Part shown: positions 1 to 8,540 of the stretch, one piece after another | Layout of the letters: each line of letters starts with the position of its first letter | Numbering within the stretch: the stretch's first letter is position 1 | From: JALYUA01 sp038229875 | GTDB lineage: Bacteria > Acidobacteriota > Thermoanaerobaculia > UBA5066 > Gp7-AA6 | DNA length: 36,597 bases | Assembly: GCA_038229875.1 (NCBI GenBank) | Contig: JBBROA010000029.1 | Coordinates: 1 to 36,597, forward strand | Reading direction: 5' to 3' | Made by a program: the position numbers and the translations under genes | The notes under the pieces: model-generated | Databases searched by the model: none | What the model saw: only the letters and a program-made list of their open reading frames with translations | What the model was told of the DNA's origin: nothing

Positions 1-1728
1 ATCGTCCATTCAAAAACCGGGCGGCGCCTCGATTACGGCGAGCTCGTCCCGCTCGCCGCGACGCTTCCGATCCCCGTGGACCCCCCGTTGAAAGACCCGA
101 AGGACTACAAGCTGCTGGGGACGCGGGTCGCTCGACTCGAAGGGCCCGCCATCGCGACGGGCCGCGCCATCTACGGAATCGACGCGAGGCCCTCCGGGGC
201 ACTGGTCGCCGTGGTCGCGCGCTGCCCCGTTCCGGGCGGCCGCGCGCGGAGTTTCGATGCCTCGTCGGCAAAAACGGTACGCGGCGTGCTCGACGTCGTT
301 CGCCTCTCGACGGGAATCGCCGTCGTGGCCAGCGACACCTGGGCCGCCATGAAGGGAGCCGAGGCTCTGAAGGTGGACTGGGACGAGGGCGAGAACCACG
401 CCGACTCCACGGAAACGTACTGGAAGCGGCTCGAAGCCGCGTCCGTCCGCGCGCAGGTGACTCGAAAAGTGGGAGACATCGAGGCAGCGCTGGCCGCGTC
501 AGCCCGCCGGCTCTCGGCGGAATATCGATATTCGTTCCAGGCACACGCTCCGGTCGAGCCCATGAATTGTTTCGCCGACGTCCGCGACGGACGTTGTGAG
601 ATCCGCGTCGGAACGCAGGCGCCGAACGAAGCGCAGGCGTCGGCGGCCAAACTCCTCGGAATCCCCCTCGAGGCGGTCACCCTCCACGTGACGCTTCTCG
701 GAGGCGGGTTCGGACGGCGACTGGACCACGACTATGTCCCGGAGGCGGTCGAGCTTTCGAGGGCGATCCGGCGCCCGGTCCAGGTCGTCTGGACGCGGCG
801 AGACGACTTCGAAAACGACCGTTTCCAACCGGCATCGCTGCACACCATGTCCGCCGGACTCGACGGCGCGGGCCGATTGATCGCCTGGTCTCACAGGATG
901 TCGAGTTTCAACCTCACGATGTTCGGGCCCTACGAAGAGGGCAATGTGGACCCCGACAGCGAGAACCCCTGGGGCGCGTTCGACTGCCCCTACGAGGTCC
1001 CGGCGCTCTCCGCCGCGTCGGCGGAGGTGAGGTCCCCGGTCCCGACGGGAGCCTGGCGAGCGGTCGCCTATCCGCCTTCGGTCTTCGCGCGCGAGTCGTT
1101 CCTGGACGAAGTCGCCGCCGCGTCCGGCCGCGACCCCGTCGCGCTGCGCCTCGAGCTCCTGAAGAGTCCGCAGGTCGTCAAGATCGGGTCGGGCGAAATC
1201 GACCGGCGCCGCCTCTCCGCCGTGATCGCGCTGGCGGCCGAAAAGGCCTCCTGGTCGACTCCCCTTCGCGGGATCCCGGGCCGGAGGGTGGGCCGCGGAA
1301 TCGCGGCGAATGTTTACCACGCCCGGACCCACATGGCGCAGGTCGCGGAAGTGTCCGTCGGACGAGATGGCGACGTGCGGGTCCATCGAGTCGTGTGCGC
1401 GGCCGACTGCGGGCAGGTCATCAACCTCTCGGGAGCGGAATCTCAGGTCGAAGGCGCCATCGCGTGGGGCCTCTCCGCCGCTTTGAAAACCGAGATCACG
1501 TTCCGTAATGGAAGGGTCGAGCAGCACTCGTTTCGCGAATACCCGGTGATTCGGCTTCCCGAGATGCCTTCGATTGAAACGCACCTGATCGCGAGCGGCG
1601 CCGGCCCCTCCGGCATGGGCGAGCAGCCGGTCCCCCCCATCGGCCCGGCTGTCGCAAACGCGATCTTCGCCGCGACCGGCCGGCGGGTGCGGAAGCTGCC
1701 CATCCGCGCCGACGAGTTGCGCGCGTGA
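1..1728 (+). CDS. Molybdopterin-binding subunit of an isoquinoline 1-oxidoreductase-type dehydrogenase (3' part)
   Basis: The frame is open from base 1, so the N-terminus lies outside the window; the first ATG-like codon inside (76) is not the real start. About 575 residues are visible. They match the large subunit of xanthine dehydrogenase/aldehyde oxidase-family enzymes of the IorB type, which hydroxylate N-heterocycles or oxidise aldehydes using a molybdenum-cytosine dinucleotide cofactor. Visible marks are the glycine-rich GGGFGRR motif (about 237 codons into the window), the PTGAWRAVAYP segment in the middle, and GMGEQPVPP near the C-terminus. The Glu of that last motif corresponds to the catalytic base of the family. 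A [2Fe-2S] small subunit (IorA type) is normally encoded beside it and may lie upstream outside the window. The substrate cannot be read from the sequence. The next gene is convergent. Confidence 0.88.
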   Translation: MVHSKTGRRLDYGELVPLAATLPIPVDPPLKDPKDYKLLGTRVARLEGPAIATGRAIYGIDARPSGALVAVVARCPVPGGRARSFDASSAKTVRGVLDVVRLSTGIAVVASDTWAAMKGAEALKVDWDEGENHADSTETYWKRLEAASVRAQVTRKVGDIEAALAASARRLSAEYRYSFQAHAPVEPMNCFADVRDGRCEIRVGTQAPNEAQASAAKLLGIPLEAVTLHVTLLGGGFGRRLDHDYVPEAVELSRAIRRPVQVVWTRRDDFENDRFQPASLHTMSAGLDGAGRLIAWSHRMSSFNLTMFGPYEEGNVDPDSENPWGAFDCPYEVPALSAASAEVRSPVPTGAWRAVAYPPSVFARESFLDEVAAASGRDPVALRLELLKSPQVVKIGSGEIDRRRLSAVIALAAEKASWSTPLRGIPGRRVGRGIAANVYHARTHMAQVAEVSVGRDGDVRVHRVVCAADCGQVINLSGAESQVEGAIAWGLSAALKTEITFRNGRVEQHSFREYPVIRLPEMPSIETHLIASGAGPSGMGEQPVPPIGPAVANAIFAATGRRVRKLPIRADELRA

Positions 1729-1821
1729 GCGAGTTTCGCGAGAAAACCGGCGGATCGGGCGGCTCCCCCGCACCCCCTCGAGGCGGAGGCGTCGAGCGGC
1801 GCCGGCGGGCTCACCCGCTCG

Positions 1822-3990
1822 CTAGACGGGGTTTTCGATGATTCGCAGGTCGCACGTGTGCCTCTCGACCCGCGGGTACACGAGCGTCTTGCCGTCCGCG
1901 CTGACGGAAAACCCCGGCCAGCCCTGCGCAGAAAGCGACGCCACGTGCGCCGGGACGCCGCCGAACGGAAGGAATACGACGCCGGCTTCCAGGTGATCGC
2001 CGCAGAGCTCGCGGTAATAGATTCCGGCCGGCGTCACCTGCCAGTTCGCCCAGTCTTCCGGCGCGAGCGACGCGACGACCCGCTCCGGCGCTGATCCGCC
2101 GGCCGCCTGCCGCCAGATGCCGGGAGCGTCGGTCCGCGTGTAGAAGAGCGCGGACCCGTCCGCCGCCTCCTGCGCCGCGTAGCCGCCGTCGGGGCTCGCC
2201 GCGGTCACGCCGCGCGTCGCGAGATCCAGACGCCACACGCGCGAAGCGCCGGAACGGTGAGACGCGAAGAAGATCGACCGCCCGTCGTGCGACCACGCGG
2301 GCGCGACCGCGTCGGAGTCGCCCGTCGCCAGCCGCTCGGGAACACCTCCGGACGCGGAGACCGTGTACAGGCCGGCGCGCGAGCCTTCCCGCGCGGAGAA
2401 GACGAGGCGCTCTCCGTTCGGAGACCAGCGGGGCGTTTCGACGCGCGCGCCGCCGAACAAAGTGAGACGCACGGCGGCTCCTCCGCCGACGCCGACCAGC
2501 CAGATCTCCGAGCTCCCCGACCGCGTCGAGACGAAGGCGACCCGGTTTCCGTCCGGGGACACTTGAGGCTCGAAGTCCCACTCGTCGGTGGCGGAGGTCA
2601 GTCGGAAAGGGGCGGCTCCCGCGGAAGTGGGCACGTTCCACAGCCCCACCTCGTAGATCCAGCTTTCGTACGCGACCAGGTTGCGCGCGCGGGCCACGGA
2701 CGGGTGCTTGATCTTCGCGCCGCCGCCCGCGACGAAAGTCGGCGCGCCCCCTGCCGCCTCGACGCGCCAGAGGCTGTAGATCCCGGCGCGGCTGGATGAG
2801 AAGAGGATGCTGGCGCCGTCGGGCGCCCACTCGAGGCCCATCAGGTCGCGATCGTCCGAGGTCAAACGAACGGGACTGCCCCCGGCGACCGGAACGCGAT
2901 AGACGTCGCCCACTCCATCCGTGACGTTGCGCGAGAACGCGATCTCGCGGCCGTTCGGTGAAAACGCCGGGGAGGTGTCGCCGAGCATTCCGGGCGGCGG
3001 CGACGTGATGCGGCGGCGCTCGAGCGTCTCCGGGGAGAGAAGCTCGATGCGAAGGGAAGACGTCCCCGGATCGCGGACCGCGAGCGCGAGCCACCGTCCG
3101 TCGGGCGACCAGGCGAGACGCCGGTAGTCGCGGTCCCCACATGGGGCGACCGTGCGCTCCGCGCCGCCGAGCGCCGATACGAGCACGATGCCGCAGTCCG
3201 TGCCGCGCGTCCTCGTGAACGCGATGCGCTGCCCGTCGGGAGACCACGCCGGCGTACGGTCCTCGGAACCCGGCAAATTCGTCAGGCGCAGGGGCGCGTC
3301 GGCGTCCACGAGCTGCACGTACAGGCTGTGGGCTTCTCCGGCGCCGCCGTTCCACGCGAACGCGACCCGGCTTCCGTCCGGAGAGACCGCCGGATCCCGC
3401 TCGTCGCCCGGGCTCGTCGTCAACGGGCGCACGCGCATTGCCGGGGCGGCGGCGGGAGAACGGCGCAGCGCGAGGACGAGCACCGCGGCCAGCAGCACCG
3501 CGGAGATGGCGGCGGTGGCTATGCCCCGGCCGCCGCGCCGCGACGTCGATTCCTCGCGGACGGCCGGTTCGGAATTCGCCGAAGGCGAGGGCTCACGCTC
3601 GGGAAGTTCGGCCGGAACGGGCGGGCGGAAGAGCTCCACCGGAGCCACGAGGCGGTAACCGGACTTGCGGATCGTCTCGATGACGCGGGGCGCGGACGCC
3701 GAATCACCGAAGGTGCGCCGAAGCTCCCCGATCGCACGGGTCAGAACATCCTCGGTGACGAACGCTCCGTCCCAGACGACGCGGAAGAGCTCCTCCTTCG
3801 TGATCACCTCGCCCGGACGCGAAGCCAGCAGAAGGAGCACGCCGAGAACCTTCGGCTCGAGGGTCACCACGCCGTCGGCCGACACGATCCGATGAAGGTC
3901 CGGCTGCACCCGCCGGCCCGCGAGCGAGAACTCGCCCGGACGCGCGGCGGCCGGGGCGTCTCCGCTCCGCTCCCGGGGCTCGACACTCAT
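1822..3990 (-). CDS. Winged-helix DNA-binding, membrane-anchored protein with PD40/TolB-like propeller
   Basis: This 722-residue protein has three parts. Residues about 20-118 form an OmpR/PhoB-type winged helix (LEPKVLGVLLLLASRPGEV at the start, KSGYRLVAPVE at the end). A single membrane helix lies at about 155-176. The remainder is a beta-propeller of PD40/WD40-like repeats, seen as repeated SPDGxxxAF motifs (SPDGSRVAFAW, SPDGQRIAFTR, SPNGREIAFSR, SPDGNRVAFVS, SPNGERLVFSA). The layout is like CadC: a cytoplasmic DNA-binding head with a sensor outside the membrane. I chose the ATG at 3990 because the open frame upstream has no homology and overlaps the divergent gene. It is transcribed away from the Asp-box protein gene across a 104-bp gap, which makes that gene a plausible target, though this is inference. 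Family members are abundant in acidobacteria, but no ligand is known to me. Confidence 0.85.
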   Translation of the reverse strand: MSVEPRERSGDAPAAARPGEFSLAGRRVQPDLHRIVSADGVVTLEPKVLGVLLLLASRPGEVITKEELFRVVWDGAFVTEDVLTRAIGELRRTFGDSASAPRVIETIRKSGYRLVAPVELFRPPVPAELPEREPSPSANSEPAVREESTSRRGGRGIATAAISAVLLAAVLVLALRRSPAAAPAMRVRPLTTSPGDERDPAVSPDGSRVAFAWNGGAGEAHSLYVQLVDADAPLRLTNLPGSEDRTPAWSPDGQRIAFTRTRGTDCGIVLVSALGGAERTVAPCGDRDYRRLAWSPDGRWLALAVRDPGTSSLRIELLSPETLERRRITSPPPGMLGDTSPAFSPNGREIAFSRNVTDGVGDVYRVPVAGGSPVRLTSDDRDLMGLEWAPDGASILFSSSRAGIYSLWRVEAAGGAPTFVAGGGAKIKHPSVARARNLVAYESWIYEVGLWNVPTSAGAAPFRLTSATDEWDFEPQVSPDGNRVAFVSTRSGSSEIWLVGVGGGAAVRLTLFGGARVETPRWSPNGERLVFSAREGSRAGLYTVSASGGVPERLATGDSDAVAPAWSHDGRSIFFASHRSGASRVWRLDLATRGVTAASPDGGYAAQEAADGSALFYTRTDAPGIWRQAAGGSAPERVVASLAPEDWANWQVTPAGIYYRELCGDHLEAGVVFLPFGGVPAHVASLSAQGWPGFSVSADGKTLVYPRVERHTCDLRIIENPV

Positions 3991-4038
3991 CGCGGAACCA
4001 TCTGCCGATTCTACGTGCCGGAGCGCGTGAAGTTCGCC

Positions 4039-4067
4039 GTGACGCCCCTGAAGCCCGCTCGGATAAC
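4039..4067 (+). promoter_or_regulatory. Candidate sigma70-like promoter of the Asp-box protein gene
   Basis: A GTGACG hexamer (4039-4044) and a GATAAC hexamer (4062-4067) are separated by 17 bp, and each matches the consensus at four of six positions. A strong ribosome-binding site (CAGGAGG, 4084-4090) follows, then the GTG start at 4095. The site sits in the 104-bp divergent region shared with the winged-helix gene. It is a prediction from motif and spacing only. Confidence 0.35.
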
Positions 4068-4094
4068 ATCCGCGCTTCCCGGACAGGAGGCCTC

Positions 4095-7000
4095 GTGCGT
4101 AAGACCGTGTGGGCAATGATGCTTCTCTCGCTCTCCCCCGTTCTCGCCGCGCTCCCGGCGGCGGGCGCCGGCAACGGGCCTCTCTCTAAGGAAGAAGAGC
4201 GCCGCCGTTTTCATCCGCGGCGGACCGGGATGGACGCCGCCTCGCGGGCGAAAGCCGCCGCGCAGCGCGACGCCATGGAGAACGCGTCCCCGTTCGCGGC
4301 GCTCAAGTTCCGAAACGTCGGCCCCGAAATCCAGGGCGGCCGGGTCGTGGACGTCGTCTCTCCTGCGAACCACCCCGACTCCCTCGTCGTCGGCTACGCA
4401 TCGGGAGGACTGTGGCGCACCGACAGCCGGGGCGGCACGTGGACGCCGCTCTTCGACGGGGAGCCCACCCTCACGATCGGGGCGTTCGCGCTCGCGGACG
4501 GAGACGGCCGCACGATCTACGTGGGCACCGGCGAAGCCAATTCGAGCCGCACGTCCTACGCCGGCACGGGGATGTACAAGACGACCGATTCCGGAAAGAC
4601 GTGGCAGAGCCTGGGGCTGGCCGACACGCACCATATCGCGCGGATCGTCGTCGACGCGCGGAGCCCCGAGACGGTGCTGGTCGCCGCGATGGGGCACCTC
4701 TACACCGACAACGCGGAGCGCGGCGTGTTCCGGACGTCCGACGGCGGCCGCACCTGGTCGAAGACGCTTTTCGTCGATGACCGCACGGGTGCCATCGACC
4801 TCGTTGCAGACCCCAGGAATCCCGACGTCCTCTATGCCGCCACGTGGGAGCGCGCCCGGACGGCGGCAAACTTCCTCGAGAGCGGACCTGGAAGCGGCGT
4901 CTGGAAGTCGACGGACGGCGGAAGGACATGGAAGCGCCTCTCCGCGGGGCTCCCGTCGGGAGCGACCCTCGGGCGCATCGGCCTCGCTCTCGCGGCGTCG
5001 CGGCCGGACACGGTGTATGCCGTGCTCGACAACCAGTCCCTTCGGCCCGAAACGGAGCCTTTCGACGAGGACGCTCCTCCGGGAGACCTCACGCCGCGGC
5101 GGTTGAAAGCGCTGACGCCGGAGGCGTTCTCGCGTCTGGACGACGCGACGGTCGCGCGCTTCCTCCAGCGCAACGATTTTCCAAAAACGCTGAAGGCCCC
5201 GCGCCTGAAAAAAGACGTGGCCGCCGGGAAAATCACCGTCGCTGATTTTCTCGCCTACATGAAGGACAGCAATCGCGATCTCTTCGAGAACGAGGTCGTC
5301 GGGCTCGAGGTCTATCGCACGGACGACGGCGGCGGAAGCTGGAAGAGAACGCACACGGGCCGCATCGAAAAGGTCTTCTACTCGTACGGGTATTACTTCG
5401 CGCGAATCGCCGCGGACCCCGCCAACCCTGAGCACATCTACATCGGCGGCGTGCCGATGATCGCCTCGACGGATGGCGGAAAGACGTTCAAGGGAATCGA
5501 CCAGCGCGGCGTGCACGGAGACCACCACGCCATCTTCATCGACCCGAAGACCCCTTCGCGCGTCGTGATCGGAAACGACGGCGGCATCAACGTCTCCGCC
5601 GATGCCGGCGATTCCTGGACGAAGCTGAACAACATCCCGGTCGGGCAGTTCACGACGATCGCCGTCGATGACGCTGAGCCGTACAACATCGTGGGTGGGC
5701 TCCAGGACAACGGCGTGATGCGCGGGCCGTCCACCTACCGCCCCGGCAAGACCGACCCGCAGGCGTGGAAGTCGATCTGGGGCGGCGACGGCAGCTGCGT
5801 CGTCATCGACCCGAAGGACAGCAACATCGTCTACGCCGCCGGACAGTTCGGAGCGTCCGGCCGCGTGAACCTGAAGACCGGCGAGCGCCAACGCATTCGC
5901 CCGCGGCCCGAGCTCTCCGCGGCGAAAAAAGAGAAGCCTCTCCGATACAACTGGATCACGCCGTTTCTCCTTTCGCCGCACTCGCGCGAGGTCCTCTACT
6001 ACGGGACGAACCGCCTCTACCGGTCCTTCGACCGCGGGGACACGTGGACCTCCATCTCGGAAGACATGACGTCCAACCGCGAGCAGGGCGACGTCCCGTT
6101 CGGCACGATCACCTCGATCGCGGAATCCCCGAAGCGGTTCGGAGTGCTCTTCGTCGGCACGGACGAGGGCCGCGTGTGGGGCTCGCGCGACGGCGGGAAC
6201 ACGTGGGCGGACCTTTCGAAGGGACTCGCCCGCGAAAAGTGGGTCTCGCGGGTGATCGCGTCCTCGTTCGACGAGGGGACCGTCTACGTTTCGCAGAACG
6301 GCTACCGGGACGACGACTTCTCAGCCTACGTCTTCCGTTCGACCGACTTCGGCAGGACCTGGCAGTCGATCTCGGCCGGGTTGCCCGCGGAGCCGGTCAA
6401 CACGGTGCGCGAGGACCCGAAAGCCAGGCACCTGCTCTACGTGGGAACCGACAGCGGGGTCTTCGTTTCGCTCGACCGCGGCGCCACGTGGGCGGCGCTG
6501 GCGGGAGACCTCCCGAGGGTCGCCGTGCATGATCTCGCCGTTCAGCCGCGCGAGGGGGATCTGATCGTCGCGACCCACGGACGGAGCGTCTACGTGGCCG
6601 AAGCCGCGCCGCTGCGGCGCATGAAGGACGGCCTTCCGGCCGAGCCGCTCGTCGCTTTTCCGGTCAAGTCGCTGAAACTCTCCGCGAGGAAAGGCTACGG
6701 CGACCATCCGTACTTCACCTGGGGCCGCGAGGAGCCCGTCGTCCGGCTCGCCTGGTGGTCAAAGACCGGGCTGCCGGTCTCACTCTCGATCCAGGACGAG
6801 AACGGCAGTCCCTGGAAGGAGCTGATCGGACCGGCGGCCGCGGGCTTCCACGTGATCGAGTACGACCTGACCGCCGACCCGAAACTCGCCGACGCCGCCG
6901 AGGCCCGCTCCCGGGAAAAAGCGCTCTCCGCGGTCAAGTCCGCGACGGCTCCCCCGCCCGCCGCCTCCGGGGAGGTCGAGGACGACGACGCGGCGCCGCC

Positions 7001-7229
7001 GAAGCCCGACGAGGAGAAAGCCGCCGCGGCGGGTCCGAGGAAGCCGCTCGATCCGGACCTCTACCGGCTGCTCGACGACCCGCTCCGGGGGACCCGCAAA
7101 CGATACCTGCCGCCCGGCCGGTACACGGTCGAGATCCGGTCCGGAAGCGCCGCGCAGAAGACGATTCTCACGGTGTTGCCGGAGTCGGAACGCCGCTTCG
7201 GGATCGACGACCGGGAAGAAGAAGAGTAG
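4095..7229 (+). CDS. Exported Asp-box (BNR/sortilin-VPS10-like) beta-propeller protein
   Basis: This protein has 1044 residues and a GTG start supported by CAGGAGG five bases upstream. The N-terminus is a signal peptide (hydrophobic MMLLSLSPVLAALPAAGAG), so it is exported. The body carries many Asp-box motifs (S/T-x-D-x-G-x-T-W): TTDSGKTWQSL, TSDGGRTW, STDGGRTWKRL, STDGGKTF, SRDGGNTWADL, STDFGRTWQSI and SLDRGATWAAL. These are the turn motifs of sialidase/photosystem assembly/sortilin-type propellers. The sialidase Arg triad is not evident, so I do not call it a sialidase. A helical insertion at about residues 330-400 interrupts the propeller, and the C-terminal part (about 870-1044) is a beta-rich domain with an acidic, Ala/Pro-rich linker near residues 955-985. 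Close relatives are annotated as glycosyl hydrolase or VPS10-domain proteins. The substrate is unknown. Confidence 0.85.
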   Translation: MRKTVWAMMLLSLSPVLAALPAAGAGNGPLSKEEERRRFHPRRTGMDAASRAKAAAQRDAMENASPFAALKFRNVGPEIQGGRVVDVVSPANHPDSLVVGYASGGLWRTDSRGGTWTPLFDGEPTLTIGAFALADGDGRTIYVGTGEANSSRTSYAGTGMYKTTDSGKTWQSLGLADTHHIARIVVDARSPETVLVAAMGHLYTDNAERGVFRTSDGGRTWSKTLFVDDRTGAIDLVADPRNPDVLYAATWERARTAANFLESGPGSGVWKSTDGGRTWKRLSAGLPSGATLGRIGLALAASRPDTVYAVLDNQSLRPETEPFDEDAPPGDLTPRRLKALTPEAFSRLDDATVARFLQRNDFPKTLKAPRLKKDVAAGKITVADFLAYMKDSNRDLFENEVVGLEVYRTDDGGGSWKRTHTGRIEKVFYSYGYYFARIAADPANPEHIYIGGVPMIASTDGGKTFKGIDQRGVHGDHHAIFIDPKTPSRVVIGNDGGINVSADAGDSWTKLNNIPVGQFTTIAVDDAEPYNIVGGLQDNGVMRGPSTYRPGKTDPQAWKSIWGGDGSCVVIDPKDSNIVYAAGQFGASGRVNLKTGERQRIRPRPELSAAKKEKPLRYNWITPFLLSPHSREVLYYGTNRLYRSFDRGDTWTSISEDMTSNREQGDVPFGTITSIAESPKRFGVLFVGTDEGRVWGSRDGGNTWADLSKGLAREKWVSRVIASSFDEGTVYVSQNGYRDDDFSAYVFRSTDFGRTWQSISAGLPAEPVNTVREDPKARHLLYVGTDSGVFVSLDRGATWAALAGDLPRVAVHDLAVQPREGDLIVATHGRSVYVAEAAPLRRMKDGLPAEPLVAFPVKSLKLSARKGYGDHPYFTWGREEPVVRLAWWSKTGLPVSLSIQDENGSPWKELIGPAAAGFHVIEYDLTADPKLADAAEARSREKALSAVKSATAPPPAASGEVEDDDAAPPKPDEEKAAAAGPRKPLDPDLYRLLDDPLRGTRKRYLPPGRYTVEIRSGSAAQKTILTVLPESERRFGIDDREEEE

Positions 7230-7292
7230 AGATCCAGGCAGTGGCGGCGGCCGGAAGGATCGGTCCTGCTGGGCAAACGGAGACGGAGTCGG

Positions 7293-7487
7293 TTAGGGCG
7301 CGCTCCACCGCGCCAGAAACCTCGCGTGGGAGGAGTAGCGGATGACCTCCCGGCGGCGGGGCGCCGCATCGAGCCGTTTTTCGAATCCCAGGTTGGAAAG
7401 CTCGGGCAGCTTTTCCGCGCCGACAGGACCGGCAACGACCTTGATCGGGCCGTAGATTCTCACCGATTTTCTTTCACGGAACTGCAT
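7293..7487 (-). CDS. Small basic protein of unknown function (64 aa)
   Basis: I do not recognise a family. The reading frame MQFRERKSVRIYGPIKVVAG... has strongly G/C-biased third codon positions over almost its whole length, like real genes here. The ATG at 7487 is preceded by GCGAGGTCTT, a usable ribosome-binding site. The upstream extension of the frame lacks that codon bias, so I reject the longer version. The product is basic (many Arg/Lys), without a signal peptide or membrane helix. It is convergent with the Asp-box gene and divergent from the cytochrome b gene, so it is probably transcribed alone. Confidence 0.45.
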   Translation of the reverse strand: MQFRERKSVRIYGPIKVVAGPVGAEKLPELSNLGFEKRLDAAPRRREVIRYSSHARFLARWSAP

Positions 7488-7783
7488 AAGACCTCGCATT
7501 GTATTCGAAAGCGTCCGGGGCTCGGGGCAACTCGAGCAAGACTCACGCCCGCCGATCGGAGCGGCAAAGCTCTGCTTTTGTGCTCGCCACGAAGACACGA
7601 AACCTTCCTATCTACGCCTCGGGCATGTCTCCGCCTGGGCCTGTCTCCGCGCTCGGTATTTTTTCCCATCCTCTTTGTTCTCTTTCTCTGCGCCGCCGCG
7701 TTGCAACGCCGGAATGCGTCCCCGCCTCGCGGGCGCTCCACGCGCGTTGGACTCCCGGCACTACCTGGTTTATCGTCCCGCTC
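7488..7783. other. Intergenic region upstream of the cytochrome b gene, with GA/CT-rich repeat remnants
   Basis: The open frame of the cytochrome gene extends back through this region, but the codons lack coding character and family homology. Two unusual stretches stand out: CACGAAGACACGAAACC at 7588-7604, and a pyrimidine-rich run with CTCTTTGTTCTCTTTCTCTG at 7671-7690. They look like the arms of a decayed purine-rich repeat element. I see no convincing promoter or ribosome-binding site in front of the GTG at 7784. Confidence 0.4.
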
Positions 7784-8431
7784 GTGAGCGCGACAGCGGT
7801 AGCCCGGCCGGAGGCGGTTTCCAGCACCCGTGCTTTCTGGGCGAAGAGGATCTTTTCCTTCTGCGGCATCGTCCCTCTCGCGATCTACGTGGTCTGGCAC
7901 CTCTTCAACAACGTCTACTCGGTCAACGGCCGGGGAGCGTTCGACACGCGGCTCCACGAAGCGACGCGGTCGCCGCTCTACCAGCCGGCGATCTGGCTCT
8001 TCTTCTACCTGCCCTTCGCCATCCACGCGATCGTCGGGCTTGTGATCACGTTCAAGTCGCGCCCGAACCCGCTGAATCAGCCGCGGTTTCGCAACTGGAA
8101 GTACCTCCTGCAGCGCGTCTCCGCGATCGGAGTCCTTCTGTTCGTGCCGGCGCACGTTTACAAAACGAAGATCGAGCCCTGGCGGGCCGGCTTTTCGATC
8201 GATTTCGCGCACATGCAGGAAGGGATGCGCGAGCCGCTCACTTTCACCGTGTACGTCCTTGGGATGTTCGGGGTCGCGTTCCATCTCGCGAACGGCCTGT
8301 GGCTCGCCGGAATCACCTGGGGAGTCTTCACCGGACCCCGGGGGCAGCGCCGGGGCGAGTGGCTGTCGATCGCGTTCGGAGTCGCGATTCTGGCCCTGGC
8401 GTTCGGCGCCCTCTACGGCCTGCGCCGGTAA
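7784..8431 (+). CDS. sdhC: Succinate dehydrogenase/fumarate reductase diheme cytochrome b subunit (SdhC, b558 type)
   Basis: This is the membrane anchor of complex II. It binds two b hemes and passes electrons between the flavoprotein/iron-sulfur arm and quinone. From the GTG at 7784 it has 215 residues, close to the roughly 200 of the Bacillus-type family, with five hydrophobic helices. Histidines at 39 (VVWHLFNN), 81 (FAIHAIVG), 124 (VPAHVYKT) and 167 (VAFHLANG) have spacings 42/43/43. That is nearly the pattern of the four heme ligands of Bacillus SdhC (28, 70, 113, 155), so both hemes are expected. The start is uncertain because no clear ribosome-binding site is seen. The flavoprotein and iron-sulfur genes, normally next to it, are absent; a protein kinase gene follows instead. 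Confidence 0.85.
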   Translation: MSATAVARPEAVSSTRAFWAKRIFSFCGIVPLAIYVVWHLFNNVYSVNGRGAFDTRLHEATRSPLYQPAIWLFFYLPFAIHAIVGLVITFKSRPNPLNQPRFRNWKYLLQRVSAIGVLLFVPAHVYKTKIEPWRAGFSIDFAHMQEGMREPLTFTVYVLGMFGVAFHLANGLWLAGITWGVFTGPRGQRRGEWLSIAFGVAILALAFGALYGLRR

Positions 8432-8540
8432 ACGCCGAGGCTGCGGCTCCCTGTGGTGATCCCGGGCACGGATCCTGCTCCCCCGACGGGCCAGTGATCC
8501 GGACTTTCTTCCAACCGGGACCCGGGCGAAAGGCGCGCTG

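Noticed and set aside
499..1773. 424-codon minus-strand frame
   Set aside because: It is a shadow of the molybdenum dehydrogenase gene with Arg/Asp-rich composition.
4011..5981. 656-codon open frame on the minus strand
   Set aside because: It lies opposite the Asp-box protein gene, has Arg/Val-rich low-complexity translation and no family match; high GC leaves few stop codons on the shadow strand.
4095..7229. Sialidase activity of the Asp-box protein
   Set aside because: Asp-boxes are present, but the Arg triad and catalytic Asp/Tyr/Glu arrangement of sialidases are not visible; Asp-boxes also occur in non-enzymatic propellers.
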